10,831 nucleotides of DNA. Origin: RGVD01 sp040403075 (GTDB lineage: Bacteria; Bacteroidota; Bacteroidia; UKL13-3). This document shows, in pieces, positions 7,132 through 10,831 of this stretch. The stretch is from NCBI GenBank assembly GCA_040403075.1, contig JBBALJ010000099.1:1-10831 (forward strand). Reading direction: 5' to 3'. Positions within the stretch are counted from its first letter, which is position 1. Each line of letters starts with the position of its first letter. Under the pieces are notes generated by a model that saw only the letters and a list, made by a program, of their open reading frames with translations, had not been told where the DNA came from and ran no database searches. A program made the translations under genes and the position numbers.

Positions 7132-7139
7132 TATATTTG
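7132..7139 (+). promoter_or_regulatory. Probable -7 promoter box (TATATTTG) of the 94-aa gene
   Basis: Exact TAnnTTTG match 17 bases before the ATG at 7157. The -33 region would overlap the T-tract of the pckA terminator. Position immediately after a strong terminator supports independent initiation here. Confidence 0.4.
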
Positions 7140-7156
7140 CTAGAAATAATTTACAA

Positions 7157-7441
7157 ATGGTAATTACAACAACCGATATACAACTTTTCCAAATTTTAAA
7201 ACTAAAATTAGGTGAAAAAGAAGCTGAGGCTTTGGTAACTTTTGTTGACAATAAAATAAAAGAAAGTAACGAAAACAACCTAAAAGTATTGGCTACTAAG
7301 GAGGATATTAATCTTTTAAAAATAGATATTGCTAAACTTGAACTTAAAATATCAGAATCGAAAGTGGAAACGCTACGTTGGGTTTTTGGTTTTTTTGTTG
7401 CACTTATGCTAGCCATTGTTGGATTGTATTTTAAAAATTAA
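7157..7441 (+). CDS. Small coiled-coil protein with C-terminal membrane anchor
   Basis: 94 aa of unknown precise function. Residues about 1-35 are helical (DIQLFQILKLKLGEKEAEAL...). Residues about 36-72 show a heptad-like pattern (KVLATKEDINLLKIDIAKLELKISES), a probable coiled coil. The C-terminus WVFGFFVALMLAIVGLYF is a single transmembrane segment ending in KN, so the protein is probably tail-anchored with most of it in the cytoplasm. The ATKEDI...LK...KISESK...WVFG layout resembles the small bacterial DUF1640/CCDC90-like proteins, which are widespread and poorly characterised. It is a lone transcription unit between two near-identical terminators with a -7 box just upstream. Confidence 0.85.
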   Translation: MVITTTDIQLFQILKLKLGEKEAEALVTFVDNKIKESNENNLKVLATKEDINLLKIDIAKLELKISESKVETLRWVFGFFVALMLAIVGLYFKN

Positions 7442-7455
7442 GGCTAATACAAGGT

Positions 7456-7489
7456 AAAAAAAAGCGACTCGCAAGAGTCGCTTTTTTTT
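7456..7489 (+). terminator. Strong rho-independent terminator of the 94-aa gene
   Basis: A8 (7456-7463), GCGACTC (7464-7470), GCAA tetraloop (7471-7474), GAGTCGC (7475-7481), T8 (7482-7489). The GC stem is perfect and the flanking A and T runs extend it to 15 pairs. The A/T symmetry means it could terminate in both directions. It is almost a copy of the pckA terminator but with a different GNRA loop. Confidence 0.9.
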
Positions 7490-7518
7490 GTTATGTACAA
7501 GTGATTTAAATCTGTTTT

Positions 7519-7526
7519 TATCTTTG
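7519..7526 (+). promoter_or_regulatory. Possible -7 promoter box (TATCTTTG) of the DUF4153 gene
   Basis: Exact TAnnTTTG match, 101 bases before the ATG at 7628, in the only space between the preceding terminator and this gene. No well-spaced -33 TTTG is seen. A transcript from it would have a leader of about 95 bases and would start at or just inside the inverted repeat at 7531-7552. Confidence 0.4.
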
Positions 7527-7530
7527 CTTT

Positions 7531-7552
7531 GAGATGCCCTATGGAACATCTC
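7531..7552 (+). promoter_or_regulatory. Inverted repeat at the start of the DUF4153 gene leader
   Basis: GAGATG (7531-7536) and CATCTC (7547-7552) are perfect inverted arms around a 10-base centre that itself contains a CC/GG pair around TAT. It lies 5 bases after the putative -7 box, where a transcript would begin. It could be an operator or a 5' mRNA hairpin; it has no T-run, so it is not a terminator. Confidence 0.3.
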
Positions 7553-7627
7553 GAAGATTGAAAATTTTTACTATTTCCTGTTTTTAGGTCAATTTCTTAC
7601 ATTGCATTCAAATAATACCAAATCATT

Positions 7628-9433
7628 ATGCTTAAATTTATTACTTTTAAATTTATTGTAACAGAATTTTTAAAGGTATTTTATCGCTTTCCAGTTACAT
7701 TACTTTGCTCGTTTATAGCTGCCAGTGCTGCTGATGCCGCCATGTGGGAGGTAGCTGATATAAACCAAATTTGGTATGGCAAAATCATTCTAACTTGTTA
7801 TATTGGGTTGTGCTTTAGCTTGGCTATTTATTTGTTTTTTGAATCAAAAACCGAAAACAAAGCAAATACTATTTTAAAGCATTTTTTTGCCTTGTTTTTT
7901 CCTGTTTTGTTTTATTTCAGCATTTACAATACTGCTAATATTTGGACAGAAAATACTTTTCAACGGAATTTTGTGTTGTTGTTAGTTGGTCATTTGGCTG
8001 TGGCGTTTTCGGCTTATTTACAAAAAGGAAATTTGAGTTCGTTTTGGGAGTTTAATAAATCGTTGTTTTTACGGTTTATAACTGCCAGTATATATACCAT
8101 TGTGGTTTATTTAGGAGTTTTTGGTGCGTTATTTGCCTGCAAAGAGTTGTTTGGATTGGATGTTAAAGACAAAGTTTATGGAACAATTTTCTTTTGGTGC
8201 AATATCTTTTTCCAATCTTGCATATTTTTAGCAGGAATAACTAAAAAGGAAAATTTATATATTGAAAAAATAGTTTATCCAAATCCTTTAAAAATATTTG
8301 CGCAGTATATCTTATTACCTATTGCAGCAATTTATTTAGGAATTTTATATGCCTATGAAATAAAGATACTAATAGCTTTTACCTTGCCAAAAGGTTGGGT
8401 TTCAAGTTTGGTATTGGCTTATGCGGTGTTAGGTTTATTTTGTTTTTTGCTATTGCACCCCATTAAAGATAACGATGAAAATAAATGGGTAAAATCTACT
8501 TTGAAGTACTTTTATTGGTCCATTATTCCTTTGTTGTGCCTTCTTTTTATTTCAGTTTTTGTGCGCATTAACCAGTACGGAATTACCACAGAGCGTTATT
8601 ATATTTTGGGGTTAAGTTTATGGCTGGCAGGCATTACATTTTATGGTGTAATTTCTAAAAATTTAAACATCAAATTGATTCCGATAAGCTTGGCCATTGT
8701 TCATTTGTTAATGGTAATTGGGCCAGAAAATGGTTTTATGGTTTCGCGCATTAGTCAGCAAAATAGATTAGAAATGTTATTGGTAAAAAACAAATTGTTT
8801 GATGGAACTAAAATTATTGCAAATCCAGAACCAATTGAGAAAACTGAAGCAGCGCAAATTCGTTCAATTGTTTCTTATTTGGTAAAATCCAATAATATCA
8901 ATGATGTAAGTCCACTTTGTGGCATTGATTTAGTAGCCATTGAAACCCAACTAGAAAAAGATAGTAATTATAATTCGCAATTTCAACAATATAAAATTGC
9001 AGATTCGGTCTTTAGTATTTTAAATATTTCGAAAGAAGCAGACAACAGTGTTTTAACCTATTTCAATCGTACAATTGATGATATTTATGAAACCAATGGT
9101 GCAAAATACATGCTTAAAAGATACAATTACCCTTATAATTCAGAAAAAACATTTGAGTTTAACAAAGAGAAATTAGTTTCATTTCATACCGAAAAAATAG
9201 ATACTTTATGGATTCAATATCAAAATAAAAAGTATGTAGCCAATATGGTAAAAGCCAAAAATGATTTATTTGCTTTTAAGAAAAATGAACCGGACAACGG
9301 TAGTATAGACCTTAAGCAATACATTATTCCATTGGTAAATGGTGATGAAAAAATAGAAGTGCGTTTGCAAAGTATTGAAATGAATTCAAAAAACGAATTG
9401 GAAAACATAGAATATTATATTTTGGTAAAGTGA
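7628..9433 (+). CDS. DUF4153 family multi-spanning membrane protein
   Basis: 601 aa. Residues 1 to about 385 form a polytopic membrane region with roughly ten or more hydrophobic helices (for example IYTIVVYLGVFGALFA, WVSSLVLAYAVLGLFCFLLL, IIPLLCLLFISVFVRI). The family signature is clear in YPNPLKIFAQYILLPIAAIY, the LPKGWVS motif before a helix, HPIKDNDENKW, RINQYGITTERYYILGLSLW, and GPENGFMVSRISQQNRLEMLL at the end of the membrane part. About 200 soluble, Lys/Asn-rich C-terminal residues follow. The family is common in Bacteroidota and has no established function. The gene appears to stand alone: a terminator lies 138 bases upstream and a -7 box and inverted repeat occupy the gap. No canonical terminator is visible directly after it. 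Confidence 0.88.
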   Translation: MLKFITFKFIVTEFLKVFYRFPVTLLCSFIAASAADAAMWEVADINQIWYGKIILTCYIGLCFSLAIYLFFESKTENKANTILKHFFALFFPVLFYFSIYNTANIWTENTFQRNFVLLLVGHLAVAFSAYLQKGNLSSFWEFNKSLFLRFITASIYTIVVYLGVFGALFACKELFGLDVKDKVYGTIFFWCNIFFQSCIFLAGITKKENLYIEKIVYPNPLKIFAQYILLPIAAIYLGILYAYEIKILIAFTLPKGWVSSLVLAYAVLGLFCFLLLHPIKDNDENKWVKSTLKYFYWSIIPLLCLLFISVFVRINQYGITTERYYILGLSLWLAGITFYGVISKNLNIKLIPISLAIVHLLMVIGPENGFMVSRISQQNRLEMLLVKNKLFDGTKIIANPEPIEKTEAAQIRSIVSYLVKSNNINDVSPLCGIDLVAIETQLEKDSNYNSQFQQYKIADSVFSILNISKEADNSVLTYFNRTIDDIYETNGAKYMLKRYNYPYNSEKTFEFNKEKLVSFHTEKIDTLWIQYQNKKYVANMVKAKNDLFAFKKNEPDNGSIDLKQYIIPLVNGDEKIEVRLQSIEMNSKNELENIEYYILVK

Positions 9434-9538
9434 ATTTTACATATGGTTGGTGGTTTTCACTGGCCATCTTATAGCGGATTTTATATCTCAAATACTCATT
9501 GCCTATCTTTAGGCCATAACTGAGAGACTTATTAAATG
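9434..9538 (-). other. Minus-strand open stretch, probable gene remnant or translated face of a repeat
   Basis: Between the DUF4153 gene and the repeat at 9539 there is no complete gene. Read on the minus strand, about 9434-9530 is an uninterrupted frame giving SYGLKIGNEYLRYKIRYK and then MASENHQPYVKF, with protein-like composition but no credible start. It is one frame away from the KIRKIEG... frame of the adjacent repeat. It may be a decayed reading frame or part of a dispersed intergenic element. A functional gene is unlikely. Confidence 0.3.
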
Positions 9539-9593
9539 AAAATGAATCAGCGTCTTTAACCCCTTTGCAAATCCCTCAATCTTTCTTATTTTT
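9539..9593 (-). repeat. 55-bp direct repeat, copy 1
   Basis: Matches 10600-10654 without gaps, 49-50 of 55 bases, same orientation, 1061 bases apart. On the minus strand it reads KIRKIEGFAKGLKTLIHF; copy 2 reads KIRKIEGYANGLKTLVHF. In the 18 aligned codons the differences hit two silent third positions and three conservative or mild changes. It lies downstream of the 223-aa lipoprotein gene and next to a cluster of palindromes. Confidence 0.8.
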
Positions 9594-9598
9594 TTTCC

Positions 9599-9679
9599 AT
9601 TGCAGGCGTCCTCGCCTGCAATAAAATAGCGTAATTGATATTGGCGAGGACGCAAACATCGGCTAAATCCGAATTTAGC
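9599..9679. repeat. Cluster of palindromes (dispersed-repeat-like element)
   Basis: Three symmetric elements lie in 81 bases. ATTGCAGGCG (9599-9608) pairs with CGCCTGCAAT (9613-9622) around TCCT. GCGTCCTCGCC (9606-9616) recurs in inverted form as GGCGAGGACGC (9643-9653), giving a competing fold. GCTAAAT (9662-9668) pairs with ATTTAGC (9673-9679) around CCGA. The local GC content is well above its surroundings, and no T-run follows the hairpins on either strand. This looks like an interspersed palindromic element at the 3' end of the minus-strand lipoprotein gene (stop at 9686). It may also mark that transcript's end. Confidence 0.6.
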
Positions 9680-9685
9680 GCAACA

Positions 9686-10357
9686 TTAAAACTCAAATTG
9701 CTTACTATCTCTGGTTACTTTTTCTTTTCCATTTTCGTCAGGTTCATTGGTTTCGTAATCAATTATAACCGTGTTTTGTTTTATAGCTATTTTTGAATTG
9801 GTACCGTATAATCCACTACCAGACGGACCGTCAGCACTGCCTTCCAAGTTCAATATTAATTGCTCTTGTTTTTCTCCCATTACATAGGCATTTCTTTTTT
9901 GAACACTTAAGAACAAAACAAAACTCCAAGAGCCAGAGCCTCCCCCATTGCTTGATGTTTCTACAACATGGATACTGTTGGAGGTTTTGCCCAAGTACTT
10001 ATAAGAAAAATGGCCTAAATCATTGCCATCTTTATCTGTGCCAAAATAAATATCGTATTTACCTAAGCAAGAATCGCAAAAATAACAATTGCTTTCATTG
10101 GCCTTTTTTAAATCTAAAGCAGTAATGATAGGCCCATCCGACATTTCAAAATCGCCTCCAGTTAGCTCATGAATAACCCTTGGATTGATTGGTTGACCGT
10201 TGATGGTAAATTTATCATTTAGCTCATCTAATAAGCTATCTATTTGTGTTTTAGTTTCGGTTTGGCTTTGTTGAGATGCCATTTTTTTGTTATCTGAACT
10301 GTTACAGCTTAAAATCGTTAAAGCTGTCAATACTATTAAAATGGTTTGTTTTATCAT
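9686..10357 (-). CDS. Lipoprotein with a CxxCxxC cluster, unknown function
   Basis: 223 aa, family not recognised. It has a lipoprotein signal (MIKQTILIVLTALTILSC; lipobox ILSC, lipidated Cys18), then a Ser/Asn/Gln/Lys-rich tether to about residue 35, so it is membrane-anchored outside the cytoplasm. A compact domain runs from about 55 to the end. It contains CYFCDSC (Cys91, 94, 97), which could bind metal or form a disulfide, GHFSYKYLGKTSNSIHVVET, a Gly/Ser-rich loop GGGSGSWSF and a second GSADGPSGSGLYG loop. The strand/turn pattern suggests a beta fold. It is flanked on both sides by copies of a 55-bp repeat and palindrome clusters, so it may be an accessory gene carried between repeats. 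No operon partner is visible. Confidence 0.8.
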   Translation of the reverse strand: MIKQTILIVLTALTILSCNSSDNKKMASQQSQTETKTQIDSLLDELNDKFTINGQPINPRVIHELTGGDFEMSDGPIITALDLKKANESNCYFCDSCLGKYDIYFGTDKDGNDLGHFSYKYLGKTSNSIHVVETSSNGGGSGSWSFVLFLSVQKRNAYVMGEKQEQLILNLEGSADGPSGSGLYGTNSKIAIKQNTVIIDYETNEPDENGKEKVTRDSKQFEF

Positions 10358-10497
10358 TTGTCAAATTCTTTTATTTTTTTCAATAATAATGGTATTTATA
10401 ATAAATTACTATGCTAATTGAACTTAGTATCTCTAATTTTGAAATAATAAAATATGGCTCTTTTGATAGATATTAAAAAACTAAATACTTCGCTACT

Positions 10498-10570
10498 CGA
10501 CATGTTAGCGCAGCGCATGTCGTGTAACATATAGAATGGATTTGAATCCATGTTCCGAAGCGTATGCTTC
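10498..10570. repeat. Palindrome array near repeat copy 2
   Basis: Three inverted repeats lie in succession: CGACATG (10498-10504) with CATGTCG (10516-10522); ATGGATT (10536-10542) with AATCCAT (10545-10551) around TG; and GAAGC (10557-10561) with GCTTC (10566-10570) around GTAT. It is richer in GC than the flanks. The layout is that of a dispersed multi-hairpin element of the kind mobilised by REP-associated Y1 transposases; no transposase gene is in the window. Confidence 0.5.
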
Positions 10571-10599
10571 CGAGCCACAGCTAGGTGACTAAGCTTATA

Positions 10600-10654
10600 A
10601 AAATGAACAAGAGTCTTTAACCCATTTGCATATCCCTCAATCTTTCTTATTTTT
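10600..10654 (-). repeat. 55-bp direct repeat, copy 2
   Basis: Second copy of the element at 9539-9593, ending 16 bases before the start of the antitoxin-like gene. The run ATCCCTCAATCTTTCTTATT is identical in both copies. Together the copies bracket the lipoprotein gene and its flanking palindromes. Confidence 0.8.
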
Positions 10655-10670
10655 GAAATAAAATAATCGT

Positions 10671-10831
10671 ATGGCACATATCATTGACATAGATAAATTA
10701 ACGATTGGAGAAAGGCTAAAGTTAGCAAACCTACTTTGGGATAGTGTTGAAAATTCAAAAACAGAATTAGATATTTCTGATTGGCACAAGGAAGTTATTG
10801 AAGAAAGGATTGAAAATCGTACCGAAGATAC
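10671..10831 (+). CDS. Addiction-module antitoxin-like protein (3' end cut by window)
   Basis: The frame opens at ATG 10671 and is still open after 53 codons at the window end. The sequence MAHIIDIDKLTIGERLKLAN, then LLWDSVENS, then DISDWHKEVIEERIENRTED fits the short putative addiction-module component family (Pfam Unstab_antitox, about 70-80 aa). Its hallmark is K/L-(S/T)-x-x-E-R-L-x-L-x-x-x-L-W-D-S near the start and a helical x-x-W/E-x-x-E-I-x-x-R second half. Such proteins normally precede a ParE/RelE-type toxin gene, which would begin just beyond the window. The start has no obvious Shine-Dalgarno sequence, and repeat copy 2 ends 16 bases upstream. Confidence 0.75.
   Translation, partial: MAHIIDIDKLTIGERLKLANLLWDSVENSKTELDISDWHKEVIEERIENRTED

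Larger units (their letters stand above)
10358..10670. other. Intergenic region without a convincing gene
   Basis: This gap of 313 bases lies between the divergent lipoprotein gene (minus, starts 10357) and the antitoxin-like gene (plus, starts 10671). The first ~120 bases are plain AT-rich promoter-like DNA for the lipoprotein gene; I find no exact TAnnTTTG box on its strand. The remainder holds a palindrome array (10498-10570) and copy 2 of the 55-bp repeat (10600-10654). An 87-codon minus-strand reading frame covers it but is composed of these repeats. Confidence 0.6.

Noticed and set aside
7123..7416. 97-codon minus-strand frame opposite the 94-aa coiled-coil gene
   Set aside because: Ser-rich shadow of the coiled-coil gene, which has a -7 box, terminator and a sensible membrane anchor.
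9599..9622. Rho-independent terminator for the DUF4153 gene
   Set aside because: The hairpin lies 166 bases after the stop and is followed by AAAATAGC, not a T-run.
9793..10125. 110-codon plus-strand frame opposite the lipoprotein gene
   Set aside because: Fully antisense to a gene with a clear lipoprotein signal; composition (His/Cys/Gln-rich) is not protein-like.
10414..10677. 87-codon minus-strand reading frame over the palindrome array and repeat copy 2
   Set aside because: It is composed of hairpin and repeat sequence, has no plausible promoter or domain, and overlaps the start of the well-supported antitoxin-like gene. Most likely a spurious frame through a dispersed repeat.

Overview
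The window comes from a low-GC member of the Bacteroidota. The evidence is the mutY-ssb-gldE ... gldD gliding-motility neighbourhood, a DUF4153 membrane protein, TAnnTTTG-type -7 promoter boxes, sparse Shine-Dalgarno signals and several short Bacteroidota-style lipoproteins. I cannot place it to genus from sequence alone.

Left third (1-2722, + strand): a compact operon of mutY (5' end cut by the window), ssb and gldE. In Flavobacterium-type genomes gldD normally follows gldE directly. Here gldD begins only at 4700. About 2 kb of very AT-rich DNA separates them and carries three extra genes. These are a minus-strand secreted protein of 369 aa (probably beta-rich, possibly a propeller), a minus-strand secreted four-cysteine peptide of 103 aa, and a divergent 74-aa Xre-type DNA-binding protein. 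The module also has a perfect 12-bp hairpin between the two minus-strand genes and a tandem/palindromic repeat in front of the regulator gene. It looks like an insertion into the gld operon and is the best candidate in the window for an undescribed system.

Middle (5300-7627): ATP-dependent PEP carboxykinase (pckA, gluconeogenesis), then a 94-aa coiled-coil membrane-anchored protein. Each is followed by a near-identical strong terminator hairpin (GCGAC core, GNRA tetraloop). TAnnTTTG boxes lie upstream of pckA, the coiled-coil gene and the DUF4153 gene.

Right third (7628-10831): a 601-aa DUF4153 multi-spanning membrane protein, then a repeat-rich stretch surrounding an unrecognised minus-strand lipoprotein with a CxxCxxC cluster. 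A 55-bp direct repeat (9539-9593 and 10600-10654) brackets this lipoprotein gene. Beside the two copies lie arrays of small palindromes (9599-9679 and 10498-10570) that look like dispersed palindromic elements. The window ends inside a gene for an addiction-module antitoxin-like protein starting at 10671; its toxin would lie beyond the edge.
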